A stretch of 64,000 nucleotides of DNA from Paenibacillus sp. Soil787 (GCF_001429545.1 NZ_LMSP01000047.1:109091-173090); one strand, 5' to 3'. Positions 1 to 8,769 are shown, counted from the first letter of the stretch. Numbers and translations are program-made. Notes: generated from the sequence alone by a model not told the origin.

Positions 1-73
1 ATAGATTGAAACCGAATAACGGCGCTGAAGTCCGTAAGCTCGAAATCATCGCTCCAAATAGGCAGTTAACGGC

Positions 74-132
74 ATGTAGGAGACTGTCTATTCATTGTAC
101 GGTGAATAGACAGCCTCCCAGGTCCGTTAAAC
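74..132. repeat. Long intergenic hairpin near window start
   Basis: A perfect 11-bp inverted repeat (CTGTCTATTCA at 84-94, TGAATAGACAG at 103-113) encloses an 8-base loop. Outer bases GTTAACGG and CCGTTAAAC can extend the stem. There is no T-run, so it is not a classical terminator. Whether it belongs to a gene left of the window cannot be seen. Confidence 0.55.
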
Positions 133-197
133 GTCTATTTCGGGTTGGTTTCATTAAGCTGTGTGCGTTAATTGGTCCGTCGTAGTTAAAAAAAAGA

Positions 198-377
198 GAT
201 GCAAAAAGCACATCAAAACATGGTTGAATGATCGTTTTTTGTAGAACTGATGCATTTTGTGCATCTAATAAGTCCATATTCGATGGAATTTCAATATATT
301 TGTTCAAATATATGCAATTTTTGCATCTATCTTTCGAATACACCGAAATAGTGGGAAATAGATGCACATTTTACACC
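198..377. repeat. Four-hairpin element, copy 1 (GATGCA stems)
   Basis: Four short inverted repeats are centred near 206, 257, 319 and 369, giving spacings of about 51, 62 and 50 bases. The clearest is GATGCA-TTTTG-TGCATC at 249-265, followed by ATGCAA-TTT-TTGCAT at 312-326. The outer two are less perfect. The same spacing recurs in five other places in this window with different stem sequences. The rest of the 1-436 stretch holds no convincing gene. Confidence 0.7.
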
Positions 378-436
378 AAAATTTATTGTTCCTCAGCATT
401 GCAATGGTTACTTTGAATCCCGCATTTCAAATCAAC

Positions 437-1396
437 TCATTTCCCGTATGCATGCTGCATAGCACGAATTTGCTCCCGAATCCAATTCACCATCTCCAAG
501 GGTTCTTCAACTAACGCATCCGCACCCAAACTGAGAAAATACTTTGAAAAGTACGTTAAATTACTTCGATGCATGTCTGTATCTAATAGTCCACTGCCAT
601 CGTCATTGAGTCTCACATTTGCGTCCTGTCCATTGCTGCGCTCATAGGTTCTAATCCCAGCTGGAGTCAGCTTCACCCGGAGCTTCATTGACATGAGGCC
701 TGCTTCACGCTCTTGCCCTGCTAACAGCCAGTCGCCAATTGTATAGTGTTTGAAATTTTTGCTTGGATGTTCGGATTCGGCTCGTTCCAAGCTTTGTAAG
801 CGATCTGCGCGAAATAAGAGAAATCCCTCTTTTTGAAAGCAGTAGGAGGGGAAATACCAGAAACCATTGGACGCATAAATGCCAATTGGCTGCACGACTC
901 TTTCTGTAGTTCCTTCTTTGGAGGCGTAAGTAATGCGTAAAGGCATTTCATCAATAGAAGCTTCCAATAGCTGCTCCAAGAAGGGGGAACCTTGCGTTCT
1001 CGCAGGCGTCCAGAAGGAGACGCGATCTTTAAGCGCATCGATTCTCGCCCTCGTATCTGTCGGGAGGTAGTGGTAGAACTTATTCAGAGCCGAGGTCGAT
1101 TCCGCTGCAAAAGGGAGCGCGCCATAATATTGGAGCGACTGAAAGGCGAAGAACATCGCAACAGCCTCTTGTTCGGAGAAGAGAATAGGAGGGAGCATCC
1201 GCTTCTTTAATAAGCGAAATCCCCCATGTGGGCCAAATTCGGTATACAGCGGCATACCGAGCTCACTCAACTCTTGTAAATCGCGGTGCATCGTACGTTC
1301 CGAGACGCCGAATTCATCGGCCATCTCTTTCGTCGTGAACTGCATACGTTCGTTTACTGCCATCATCAGTTGAATTAACCGTTTCGTTTTGTTCAT
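437..1396 (-). CDS. WYL-domain HTH transcriptional regulator (YafY/DeoR-like)
   Basis: Predicted DNA-binding regulator of 319 residues. Residues 1-60 form a DeoR/HTH_11-type winged helix (MADEFGVSERTMHRDLQEL). A WYL ligand-sensing domain follows from about residue 140 (RITYASKEG, then GIYASNGFWYFPSYC), and a WYL-associated C-terminal region completes the protein. Length and order are normal for the family. The start follows a GGAGG site 9 bases upstream. It lies just downstream of, and on the same strand as, the lysR gene, with a 21-base gap. WYL regulators commonly sense ligands or nucleic acids; the target here is unknown. Confidence 0.88.
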   Translation of the reverse strand: MNKTKRLIQLMMAVNERMQFTTKEMADEFGVSERTMHRDLQELSELGMPLYTEFGPHGGFRLLKKRMLPPILFSEQEAVAMFFAFQSLQYYGALPFAAESTSALNKFYHYLPTDTRARIDALKDRVSFWTPARTQGSPFLEQLLEASIDEMPLRITYASKEGTTERVVQPIGIYASNGFWYFPSYCFQKEGFLLFRADRLQSLERAESEHPSKNFKHYTIGDWLLAGQEREAGLMSMKLRVKLTPAGIRTYERSNGQDANVRLNDDGSGLLDTDMHRSNLTYFSKYFLSLGADALVEEPLEMVNWIREQIRAMQHAYGK

Positions 1397-1417
1397 TGCA
1401 GGTTATACCTCCTTATG

Positions 1418-2311
1418 CTAACCGATTGTTCGCATAACCTCTTTCATTGTGGTAACGAAAGCCTCGGCCGCTTTAGAGATGTATCTGCCTTTCCGATAGG
1501 CAATGACGAGTGTGCGAGTAGGTCGGCCTTCAAGGGTGAGGTGAATAGGTGATAACTCACTGAAGCTTCTTTTTGAAATTAAAAAAGGGACGAAACCGAT
1601 TCCCATGCCTGCTGCGACGAGGGACTGAACCGTTTCCATATTGCTTGATTCGAAGACGATATTGGGAGTAATGCCTGCTTTTTGGCATAGTTCCAGTGTT
1701 AGCTTGCGAAATCCTTGTCCTTTTTTCAAAGCGATGAAGGCTTCCTTCTCTAATTGTTCGATTCGAATAGGTTCTTTACTTGCTGCTAATGGATGCGTTG
1801 GAGGTACCGCGAGGACGATTTCTTCCTCCAGCAAAGTCTCATAAACGAGAGAATCCTCTCGCAAAGGCAAGGAGAGCAAAGAGATATCGGTTTGTCCATT
1901 CATTGTAAGCGTCTCTAAGTTAGAGGAGGTCTCTTCAACGAGTGTAATTTCAATATCCGGATAAGCCGCTTGGAAGACAGGAACAACGAAAGGCAGGATT
2001 GTTGAGCCCGTTATCGGCATACTGCCAACGACAAGGCGCCCTTTTTTCATTTGCGAAATGTCTTCCATTTCTTTCTTCAGCTGCTCGACCATGTCGAGGA
2101 TTTTTTGTGATTTTTCAACAAATAGGGACCCAGCATGAGTAAGCTCTACTGAATTGGTGCTGCGCTGGAAAAGAAGGACGCCGATCTCTTTTTCTAGCTT
2201 GGATAGCTGCTGGCTTAGGGAAGGCTGTGCAATATGAAGTTTCTCCGCGGCGCGGGAGAAGTTGCGTTCGATAGCGATTTGAATCGCATATTGAAGTTGA
2301 CGTAATTCCAT
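1418..2311 (-). CDS. LysR-family transcriptional regulator
   Basis: LysR-type regulator of 298 residues. The N-terminal winged helix (LRQLQYAIQIAIERNFSRAA, then IAQPSLSQQLSKLE) is followed by a two-lobe substrate-binding domain from about residue 90. The start at 2311 is chosen because AGGAG lies upstream and the protein begins directly with the canonical MELRQL. An in-frame extension to 2434 would run into the divergent promoter region. It is divergent from leuCD with 260 bases between start codons, where phased CTAT/ATAG half-sites lie. Control of leuCD and of itself is therefore plausible, but it is inferred. Confidence 0.9.
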   Translation of the reverse strand: MELRQLQYAIQIAIERNFSRAAEKLHIAQPSLSQQLSKLEKEIGVLLFQRSTNSVELTHAGSLFVEKSQKILDMVEQLKKEMEDISQMKKGRLVVGSMPITGSTILPFVVPVFQAAYPDIEITLVEETSSNLETLTMNGQTDISLLSLPLREDSLVYETLLEEEIVLAVPPTHPLAASKEPIRIEQLEKEAFIALKKGQGFRKLTLELCQKAGITPNIVFESSNMETVQSLVAAGMGIGFVPFLISKRSFSELSPIHLTLEGRPTRTLVIAYRKGRYISKAAEAFVTTMKEVMRTIG

Positions 2312-2445
2312 TGAGGGTTCATCTCCTGATATGTAATAATCATAGCTTGTTTTATTGATGCAGCCTATAAAGCATACAGATAATATACCAGATTTTAAGC
2401 TTTTATATAAAAAAACTCGATCGAGTACAATCAATTCGAATCATT

Positions 2446-2493
2446 CTATAGGAATAATCTATGAAGCTTATAGTTATTATATCTTGGAGCTAT
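2446..2493. promoter_or_regulatory. Probable LysR operator array between lysR and leuC
   Basis: Half-sites occur at a helical-turn spacing: ATAG (2448-2451), CTAT (2459-2462) and ATAG (2470-2473), each separated by 7 bases, with further ATAT and CTAT near 2480 and 2490. LysR proteins typically bind dyads of this kind on one face of DNA in divergent promoters. Binding is inferred. Confidence 0.5.
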
Positions 2494-2571
2494 GACGATA
2501 TCCGTGCTAAACTACGTTATGAGGGTAAGACATTAACAATTAGAGCGGATAATGACAAGAGGTGACTGGAT

Positions 2572-3993
2572 ATGAGTAAAAAGACAATGTTTCAGAAGAT
2601 TTGGGATAATCACGTGATTAACCAGGAAGAAGGCAAGCCCAGCGTAATCTATATTGATTTGCAATTGGTGCATGAAGTAACTTCACCGCAAGCTTTCGAA
2701 GGCCTTCGTTTATCGGGGCGCAAAGTTCGCAGACCAGATCTAACGTTTGCAACGATGGATCATAACGTACCAACGAAGGATCGTTTCAACATCACAGATC
2801 CTATTTCCAAACAACAAATTGATACACTTTCACAAAACTGCCGTGATTTCGGCGTTACTTTGTTCGACCTAGACAGCCTTGACCAAGGTGTTGTACACGT
2901 TATGGGACCTGAGCTAGGACTTACACATCCAGGTAAAACAATCGTTTGTGGCGATAGCCATACATCGACACACGGCGCATTCGGCGCACTTGCTTTCGGT
3001 ATAGGAACTAGTGAAGTGGAGCACGTTCTTGCAACACAAACACTGCAACAGTCCAGAGCTAAATCATTGGAAGTACGCATTACAGGCAATCTGAAACCAG
3101 GCGTAACTGCGAAGGATTTGATTCTTGGCGTTATTGCTAAATACGGGACAGATTTTGCAACGGGTTATGTTATTGAGTATACCGGTGAAGCGATTCGTGG
3201 TCTTTCCATGGAAGAGCGTATGACGGTTTGTAACATGTCCATTGAAGGTGGAGCTAGAGCAGGTCTTATTGCACCTGACGAAACAACATTTAACTACCTG
3301 CGTGGTCGTGAATACGTTCCACAAGGTGCTGACTTTGATGCTGCAGTGGCGCAGTGGTCTAACCTTGTAACAGACGAAGGCGCTGAGTATGACTGGGTGC
3401 TGGAGTTTGATGCTGATTCCTTGATTCCGCAAGTGACCTGGGGAACTAGCCCGGGAATGGGGACGAGTATTACAGCACTAGTTCCGGATCCGCAAAGCTT
3501 CGAAACAGAAAATGAACGTAAAGCTGCTGAAAAAGCGCTTGAATATATGGATTTAACACCAGGCACTCCGATGACAGAACTGAAAGTTGATTATGTCTTC
3601 ATCGGTTCTTGTACAAATGGTCGTATCGAGGATCTTCGTGCAGCTGCCAAAATTGCACAAGGCTATACGGTAGATCCAAGCGTTACAGCTATCGTAGTTC
3701 CAGGTTCCGGACGTGTTAAAATTCAAGCTGAGAAAGAAGGCTTGGACAAAATCTTTGAGGGCGCTGGCTTCGAATGGCGCGATGCTGGATGCAGTATGTG
3801 TTTGGCCATGAATCCAGACGTGCTTCAACCAGGTCAACGCTGTGCATCAACATCCAACCGTAACTTCGAAGGTCGTCAAGGCCGCGGTGGACGTACACAT
3901 CTCGTTTCACCAGCGATGGCTGTTGCTGCAGCAATCAAAGGTCATTTCTACGACGTTCGTGATTGGGAAATTAAAGAATACCAACAAGCTTAA
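2572..3993 (+). CDS. leuC: 3-isopropylmalate dehydratase, large subunit
   Basis: Large subunit of isopropylmalate isomerase, which converts 2-isopropylmalate to 3-isopropylmalate in leucine synthesis. The 473 residues have the aconitase-superfamily fold. The [4Fe-4S] ligands are visible as Cys347 (GSCTNGR) and Cys407/Cys410 (CSMC). [20 protein letters not shown] is the conserved substrate/cofactor region. It is followed after 69 bases by leuD, with which it forms the heterodimer. leuA and leuB are not adjacent, so this is a split leucine locus. Cytoplasmic. No T-box was found upstream; regulation by the divergent LysR protein is inferred. Confidence 0.97.
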   Translation: MSKKTMFQKIWDNHVINQEEGKPSVIYIDLQLVHEVTSPQAFEGLRLSGRKVRRPDLTFATMDHNVPTKDRFNITDPISKQQIDTLSQNCRDFGVTLFDLDSLDQGVVHVMGPELGLTHPGKTIVCGDSHTSTHGAFGALAFGIGTSEVEHVLATQTLQQSRAKSLEVRITGNLKPGVTAKDLILGVIAKYGTDFATGYVIEYTGEAIRGLSMEERMTVCNMSIEGGARAGLIAPDETTFNYLRGREYVPQGADFDAAVAQWSNLVTDEGAEYDWVLEFDADSLIPQVTWGTSPGMGTSITALVPDPQSFETENERKAAEKALEYMDLTPGTPMTELKVDYVFIGSCTNGRIEDLRAAAKIAQGYTVDPSVTAIVVPGSGRVKIQAEKEGLDKIFEGAGFEWRDAGCSMCLAMNPDVLQPGQRCASTSNRNFEGRQGRGGRTHLVSPAMAVAAAIKGHFYDVRDWEIKEYQQA

Positions 3994-4008
3994 TTTGGGC
4001 TGATTAAG

Positions 4009-4053
4009 GCAATGCTTACGATGCTAGTTTTGCTAAAGCAAAACTTTAAGGAG
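4009..4053 (+). repeat. RBS-proximal hairpin leader, copy A (before leuD)
   Basis: The sequence GTTTTGC-TAAA-GCAAAAC forms a stem ending three bases before the leuD Shine-Dalgarno (AAGGAG), preceded by GCTTACGATGCT. A very similar 45-base unit precedes the gene at 8185. The stem could sit against the ribosome site and affect translation of the downstream gene, which is inferred. Confidence 0.6.
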
Positions 4054-4062
4054 AATGAAAAC

Positions 4063-4668
4063 ATGGAAGCTTTTAAACAACATACAGGCCTAGTCGGTCC
4101 TGTAGATCGCGTGAATGTAGATACAGATGCCATTATTCCTAAGCAATTTCTGAAAAGAATTGAGCGTTCCGGTTTCGGTCAATTCCTCTTCTTCGAATGG
4201 AGATGGGATGAAGCGGGCAACGTTATCGAGAACTTCCCACTAAACCAAGATCGTTATCAAGGCGCTTCCGTTCTGCTTTCCAGAGCGAACTTCGGCTGCG
4301 GATCTTCCCGTGAGCATGCACCTTGGGCTATTCAAGATTTCGGCTTCCGCGTTATTATTGCACCGTCTTATGCGGATATCTTCTACAACAACTGCTTCAA
4401 AAACAGCATTCTGCCAATCAAGCTATCGGAAGAGCAAGTTGATGATTTGTTCGCTCGTACAGCGAAGCATGAAGGCTACAAGCTGAATGTCGATCTTGAG
4501 AACAAGACCCTCACTGATGAGTACGGCTTGAAAATTCAGTTTGATTTGGATGAGCACCGTCGTCAATTCCTGCTGCAAGGCTTGGATGACATTGGCTTAA
4601 CACTTCAACATGAAGAGAAAATCACAGCTTATGAGCAAGCACACCAAAAACGTTTGGCTTATAAATAA
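4063..4668 (+). CDS. leuD: 3-isopropylmalate dehydratase, small subunit
   Basis: Small (swivel) subunit of isopropylmalate isomerase, 201 residues. Family motifs are [14 protein letters not shown] and [17 protein letters not shown]. The start at 4063 has AAGGAG nine bases upstream. Starting at 4012 would add 17 residues read through a leader hairpin, giving a sequence unlike LeuD, so it was rejected. It is co-transcribed with leuC, and a strong terminator follows at 4683. Confidence 0.96.
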   Translation: MEAFKQHTGLVGPVDRVNVDTDAIIPKQFLKRIERSGFGQFLFFEWRWDEAGNVIENFPLNQDRYQGASVLLSRANFGCGSSREHAPWAIQDFGFRVIIAPSYADIFYNNCFKNSILPIKLSEEQVDDLFARTAKHEGYKLNVDLENKTLTDEYGLKIQFDLDEHRRQFLLQGLDDIGLTLQHEEKITAYEQAHQKRLAYK

Positions 4669-4682
4669 AAAATGATAATAGA

Positions 4683-4725
4683 AGACGCAATCAATGAGCT
4701 CTTGCATTGGTTGTGTCTTTTTTTT
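4683..4725 (+). terminator. Terminator after leuCD
   Basis: An imperfect stem (AGACGCAATCAATG pairing with CATTGGTTGTGTCT) is followed by a run of nine T. Confidence 0.85.
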
Positions 4726-5072
4726 AAAGTTTCGAGGTAGAGCTTAGGGTTCCCCCTTTCTAATTTTTTCGTCAGCTTCTCAATTCGCCTAATGATGAAA
4801 GTCGATAGGGGACAAAATAAAGACTGCTTCGAGCAACGTGTCGGAGAGGGGAAATCGTTCGTCCCGTCTCGACTGGGTCCGCCTATGCAGAATCGCTTGT
4901 CCGCTGCGGCCAATTGATGTAGTGACTCATTTAGGCGTCAATCACCGAACGGCTGTTCGAACGCGGCAGTTGCTCTGCACGAAAGGATGGTTTTCCGCTG
5001 TCACAAGGGCAGCAGGGAAAAACGACGTGCGATACGAACTTCAACGAAATGCAGATCAGCTTTTGTAGAATG
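4726..5072. other. Non-coding stretch without recognised gene
   Basis: Open frames of 76-92 residues exist here, but none shows a ribosome site, a recognisable family or coding-like composition. It is the left part of a 2-kb gene-poor region between leuD and the amidase gene. Confidence 0.5.
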
Positions 5073-5250
5073 GCTGCATTTTTACATCCTTTTTACCTCT
5101 TATTTAGCTCGGCAAATAAAATGCCTGCAAAAATACACTTTTTCGCAGCTACTTCTCAGGTACAAGCAGAAATGCTGCAATAATACTGTATATTTGCAGA
5201 AATTCTTCTCTAATCGTCGGACTCGATTGAAAAGACTGCACTTATGCATG
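5073..5250. repeat. Four-hairpin element, copy 2 (CTGCA stems)
   Basis: Imperfect inverted repeats are centred near 5081, 5131, 5192 and 5242 (spacings about 50, 61, 50). Examples are CTGTA-TATT-TGCAG at 5186-5199 and CTGCA-CTTA-TGCAT at 5236-5249. Half-sites resemble copies 3 and 4, but the gap sequences differ. Confidence 0.65.
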
Positions 5251-5257
5251 CTTTTCG

Positions 5258-5360
5258 GTAGATAAGAGAGAGAGTATAAGTTTTATACTTTTGGCTCGCA
5301 TCTACCTTGACAAACGCGCTCGTCCCAGAAGGACGACGGAGTCGTTTATCCTTATATGTT
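5258..5360. repeat. ~100-bp double stem-loop repeat, copy 1
   Basis: Nearly identical to 12712-12811. The first stem is GTAGAT...ATCTAC with an inner GTATAA-GTT-TTATAC. The second is ACAAACG...CGTTTAT with an inner CGTCC-CAGAA-GGACG. No gene starts nearby, unlike copy 2. Confidence 0.75.
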
Positions 5361-5570
5361 TTGGGTTTGGGTAAATCGAAGCTTCCCCCTTATTTATTGG
5401 GTTGCCGTTGAATCGGATGTATTCATTACTAAAGTGAGGGGAACACGTGGAAGTGACTTGATCATGACAAAAACAAGCTTAATATTGGAGTATCCGTTCG
5501 GACCTCCGTAATGTTTGCTGATACGATGAAATTTATCTCTAAAGTGGGGGAATGGTGCTAGAGCGCAGTG

Positions 5571-5806
5571 AGAAGCCGTCTCGGAGGCGCGAATGCATCG
5601 AAAGTGGTGCGAGACGTCTGAAAAGGACCTCTCAGCTGCTGAGAGCGGGTGAGCTAGCTATTTTTCGTCTGAGAAGGCAGAAAAGGCTGTCTTGGAGGCG
5701 CGAATGCATCGAAAGTGGCGCGAGACGTTAGAAAGGGACCCCTCAGCTGCTGAGAGCGGGCGAGTTAGCTGTTTTTCGTCCGGAGAAGGAGAAAAGGCGG
5801 TCTCGG
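5571..5806. repeat. 111-bp tandem repeat, two units plus a partial third
   Basis: GGAGGCGCGAATGCATCG begins at 5583 and again at 5694, and a third partial unit begins near 5792, giving a 111-base period. Units differ by scattered substitutions. Each contains CTCAG-CTG-CTGAG and GAGACG motifs. No coding frame is conserved between units (111 is a multiple of 3, but no ribosome site or family is seen). Confidence 0.75.
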
Positions 5807-5882
5807 GGTGTTCGCGGATATATATATTGGATTGAAGAGCGGTTAAGGAAAAGAGTGGAAGACAGCCCAATGTAGAACAAAA

Positions 5883-6003
5883 GAGGGATGGGTGTTAGGT
5901 TGGAAAGGTGCTTTGCGGTAAACCCTACATCCATCCCTCCCTCAAGTACAAAGGTATGGGTATGCACGCAAAAGGACCGTCAGGATGCCCTGACGGTTTT
6001 TCT
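5883..6003 (+). ncRNA. Candidate small RNA or orphan leader ending in a terminator
   Basis: A strong hairpin (GGGATGG near 5885 pairing with CCATCCC near 5933) is followed by a perfect terminator (ACCGTCAGG at 5976-5984, CCTGACGGT at 5989-5997, then T-run). No open frame with a ribosome site lies upstream within reach, and the next gene begins about 680 bases later. A short structured transcript fits, but it matches no family I recognise. It could also be the end of a transcript from the repeats. Confidence 0.35.
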
Positions 6004-6068
6004 TAAGAGTTTCTATGTTCTGGGTTGGAGCGAACTTTAATGAGAAGAAGTGACACGTTTGTGGTAAA

Positions 6069-6244
6069 ACTGCAATAATACATGTTTTTTTTCTTTGAAT
6101 AGCTCCTATTCATAAATACCTGCAATTGTGCAGGCTTTTCTAGTCTTTTTTAATTTCAGGGTGGAAAAGCTAAAAATCCCTGCATAATAGCAGGAGTTTC
6201 CTTTATATCAAACGATTTTAGCAAAATACCTGCACTTTCGCATT
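6069..6244. repeat. Four-hairpin element, copy 3 (CCTGCA stems)
   Basis: Hairpins lie at 6069-6084, 6119-6134, 6179-6194 and 6229-6244, so centres are spaced exactly 50, 60 and 50 bases. CCTGCAATTGTGCAGG and CCTGCATAATAGCAGG are the best. The gaps also hold paired sequences such as GAATAG-CTC-CTATTC. The reverse complement of the whole unit recurs at 56450-56624. Confidence 0.8.
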
Positions 6245-6462
6245 TATTGTGGGCCTTAATAATAGTTCTCCTCGTCATTGATGAAGCCCTAAGGGGATTC
6301 AGCTGCAAACCGCTAAACTCTTCTTGTACATCAGAGAACAGCGAATAGTCCCTTCTAAAGAAATTTGCCAAGTAATATCCACAACCATCCTTTACACCAA
6401 AGACCTGAGGCAGAAGCTGCGGTTTTTTCTTGGTTCAAGTTGCAAGTATTCTCAAATATTCA

Positions 6463-6488
6463 GACCTAGCTTATGGCTAGGTTTTTTT
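6463..6488 (+). terminator. Orphan terminator hairpin upstream of amidase gene
   Basis: ACCTAGC-TTAT-GGCTAGGT is followed by seven T. A wider pairing AGTTGCAA (near 6438) with TTGCAACT (near 6501) encloses it. With no gene immediately before, it may end a leader or small transcript. Confidence 0.6.
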
Positions 6489-6680
6489 ATTCTTCTTTTT
6501 TTGCAACTTTTGGCAGTTTCCCACGTCTAATAGATTACTAGATTGTCGATTGGACGGAGGTTTTGCTGTCGGGCATATGATAATTTTGATACATTAGACA
6601 CGTTGCTGCCAGTTTTTAGAAGATAGAGTTTAAGAGTTTGAGTTTACAATCCCAATCCCGACATTACATAGAGGTGAATG

Positions 6681-8117
6681 ATGAAATTTCCTGCATTTTA
6701 TATAATGCTGCTAGTTTGCATGCTGCTTCTTCCTTCCTATGCGATGGGAGCTGAATCCACCAGTGGAATTAAGCTTTACATGAATGAAAAAAAGCTGGTA
6801 TCTAACGAAGTCCAGCCCCGAATAGTAAATGGCAATACGATTGTACCTGTAAGAATTATCGTTGAAGAAATTGGCGCCAAGGTGAGTTGGGATGAACCAA
6901 CACGCAAGGTAACGATCGTCAAAGACGATATGAACATTCAATTGGTTATCGACAGTAAAACGGCTCTGATTAAAGGCAAGAAGGAGAATTTGGAAGTAGC
7001 GCCAATCATCGAAAAAGGCAACACGATGCTTCCACTACGTTTCATTGGTCAACTTATGGGTATTGAATTTAAATGGGACTCTTTAACCTCATCTGTTCAT
7101 ATGTTTAAAAAAGATGATTCCGATTCCAAACCAGTCACAGGACCCATCGATGTTGTAGAAGACCCCAATCATGGCGAAGTAACGCCTCCAAAACCGTCGG
7201 TGCCAGGTACAGGTACAGATCCAGGAACGATAAAACCCGATCCTAATGCCCATTTATTGACTTCGATTGTGCTATCTGAGAAGGAGTTAACCGTAACCGC
7301 GAAAGACGGCTCTTTAGTTCCGACAATGATGAAATTATCGAACCCGAATCGCATCGTGTTTGACTTTCCTAACACATCTTTAGATCCTTCTCTTCAAAAA
7401 TTGCTTGTAAATAATGCAGGTGAGCTGCCATCTAAGCATCCTCTAGTTGAGAAAGTGCGCTTTTCTAACTTTTCTGATAACCCGGCTACAGTGAGAATTA
7501 TTTTGGATTTGAAAGGTTCAGCTGACTATCGCATTCAACCTTCTAAGAATCCAAATCAATGGTCAGCCGCGATTGTGGAGCATCAGTTAACCGTGGTGAT
7601 TGATGCAGGGCACGGTGATAATGATCCTGGTGCATTATCCATAACTGGCAAGCATGAGAAGGATTTTACACTTGCTACAGCGAAGAAGGTAGAGAAGCTT
7701 CTTGTTCAGGACAAGCGTGTTAACGTCCTTATGACTCGCTCTGATGATACGTTTATTCCACTGGATGGCCGGGTTTCTTTTGCGAACGACATTCAAACAG
7801 ATCTATTCCTATCGATTCACGGGAATAGCGCCAATGCTACGGTATCGGGAACGGAAACGTATTATAACAGACCGGAAAGCTTAGCTTTTGCTAACGTCAT
7901 CCACAAAAATGTGGTTGCCGCTGCAGGACTTCCTGATCGCAAAGTACGTCAAGCTGATTTCAGGGTCATCACGAAAACGACTATGCCGGCTGTCCTGGTC
8001 GAAGTGGGGTATTTGTCTAATAAGAACGATGAATCTGCCATGTTTAAGGAAGCTTTCCAAGACAAAGTAGCAGCTTCTATCGTTGCTGCCTTCAAAGAAT
8101 ACCTGAACCTCAAATAA
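6681..8117 (+). CDS. Secreted N-acetylmuramoyl-L-alanine amidase with Cu-amine-oxidase-like and AMIN domains
   Basis: Peptidoglycan amidase cleaving the bond between MurNAc and L-alanine. A signal peptide (residues 1-24, ending YAMGA) is followed by a copper-amine-oxidase N-terminal-like domain (about 30-140). A Pro-rich linker and an AMIN domain (about 190-290) come next, and the C-terminal third is a zinc Amidase_3 domain. DAGHGDNDPGA carries the first zinc His, SIHGN another, and VLVEVGYLSN the catalytic Glu. GAGGTG lies four bases before this ATG; an ATG three bases earlier is also possible. Paired with the downstream GerMN lipoprotein and SLH protein, it suggests an envelope or sporulation role. 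Confidence 0.9.
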   Translation: MKFPAFYIMLLVCMLLLPSYAMGAESTSGIKLYMNEKKLVSNEVQPRIVNGNTIVPVRIIVEEIGAKVSWDEPTRKVTIVKDDMNIQLVIDSKTALIKGKKENLEVAPIIEKGNTMLPLRFIGQLMGIEFKWDSLTSSVHMFKKDDSDSKPVTGPIDVVEDPNHGEVTPPKPSVPGTGTDPGTIKPDPNAHLLTSIVLSEKELTVTAKDGSLVPTMMKLSNPNRIVFDFPNTSLDPSLQKLLVNNAGELPSKHPLVEKVRFSNFSDNPATVRIILDLKGSADYRIQPSKNPNQWSAAIVEHQLTVVIDAGHGDNDPGALSITGKHEKDFTLATAKKVEKLLVQDKRVNVLMTRSDDTFIPLDGRVSFANDIQTDLFLSIHGNSANATVSGTETYYNRPESLAFANVIHKNVVAAAGLPDRKVRQADFRVITKTTMPAVLVEVGYLSNKNDESAMFKEAFQDKVAASIVAAFKEYLNLK

Positions 8118-8131
8118 GACGAAAGCTTTAA

Positions 8132-8176
8132 GCATATGCTTTCGAAGTTCGTTTTGCTATGCAAAACGCTAAGGAG
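8132..8176 (+). repeat. RBS-proximal hairpin leader, copy B
   Basis: GCATATGCTTTCGAAG is followed by GTTTTGC-TAT-GCAAAAC and then the Shine-Dalgarno AAGGAG of the GerMN gene. It parallels the unit before leuD in order, spacing and sequence, although the two downstream genes are unrelated. Confidence 0.6.
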
Positions 8177-8184
8177 TGAGTGAG

Positions 8185-8769
8185 ATGACCAAAACAAGTC
8201 GCCTATTCTATGGGGTGGTTCTTGTAAGTGCCATCACGTTGTCTGTAACTGCCTGCGGTCAGAAAGGTCAGCTCGTCGGTGGAGCAACACCGCAAGCTAC
8301 GATTGTGCCGACCCCTACAAAGATGGTACAAAGTCCTGCACCAACCCCAACGGCAACACCAGAACCTTTAAAGCAAAAAAAGGTCAAAGCCTTTTACAGT
8401 GATCAGGACGAGATGAAACTTATAGAAAAAGAAGTAACAGTCAGCTACAAGCAGGACGCTGACGTATATGAAGCCACACTAAATGCACTCAAAAAGAGTG
8501 ATGATCCTAAAGCGATTCCTTTATTTGATGATCTTACATTCACTAGCACTTCGTTTGATAAAGCGAAGGGTGAATTGAAGATTGATCTCAAATTTGGTCC
8601 CAAAACGCAATTAGGCGCTCCGGGTGAGGAGTTGTTCTTACAAGCTTTGAAGAAAACCGTGTTTCAATTTCCAGAAGTGAAGTCTTTATATGTACTTAAA
8701 AACGGCAAACAAGTGGATAGCTTAATGGGGCATCTAGAGCTTCCGTATCCAATTAAACGACCTAATTAA
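8185..8769 (+). CDS. GerMN-domain lipoprotein
   Basis: Lipoprotein of 194 residues. The signal peptide ends in a lipobox (SVTAC) with Cys near residue 24. A Thr/Pro-rich linker follows, then a GerMN domain at about 75-190 (YEATLNALKKS, LKIDLKFGPKTQLGAPGEELFLQALKKT). GerMN proteins of spore formers are linked to spore peptidoglycan and germination; the exact role here is inferred. The start at 8185 has AAGGAG eight bases upstream; an in-frame GTG at 8176 overlaps the Shine-Dalgarno and was rejected. It follows the amidase with 67 bases between. Confidence 0.87.
   Translation: MTKTSRLFYGVVLVSAITLSVTACGQKGQLVGGATPQATIVPTPTKMVQSPAPTPTATPEPLKQKKVKAFYSDQDEMKLIEKEVTVSYKQDADVYEATLNALKKSDDPKAIPLFDDLTFTSTSFDKAKGELKIDLKFGPKTQLGAPGEELFLQALKKTVFQFPEVKSLYVLKNGKQVDSLMGHLELPYPIKRPN

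Noticed and set aside
2435-2571. T-box leader for leuCD
   Set aside because: The space before leuC is too short and lacks the conserved T-box sequence and an antiterminator/terminator pair.
4012-4062. N-terminal extension of LeuD (start at 4012)
   Set aside because: The extension reads through the leader hairpin and the Shine-Dalgarno of the 4063 start and does not resemble LeuD.
5743-5967. Minus-strand 74-residue frame over the candidate small RNA
   Set aside because: It spans the tandem repeat and the terminator side with no ribosome site.
6069-6244. CRISPR array (short palindromic repeats with ~34-base spacers)
   Set aside because: Only four units, spacing alternates 50/60/50, stems are imperfect, and no cas genes are present. 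Inverse copies elsewhere share the 'spacers' too.
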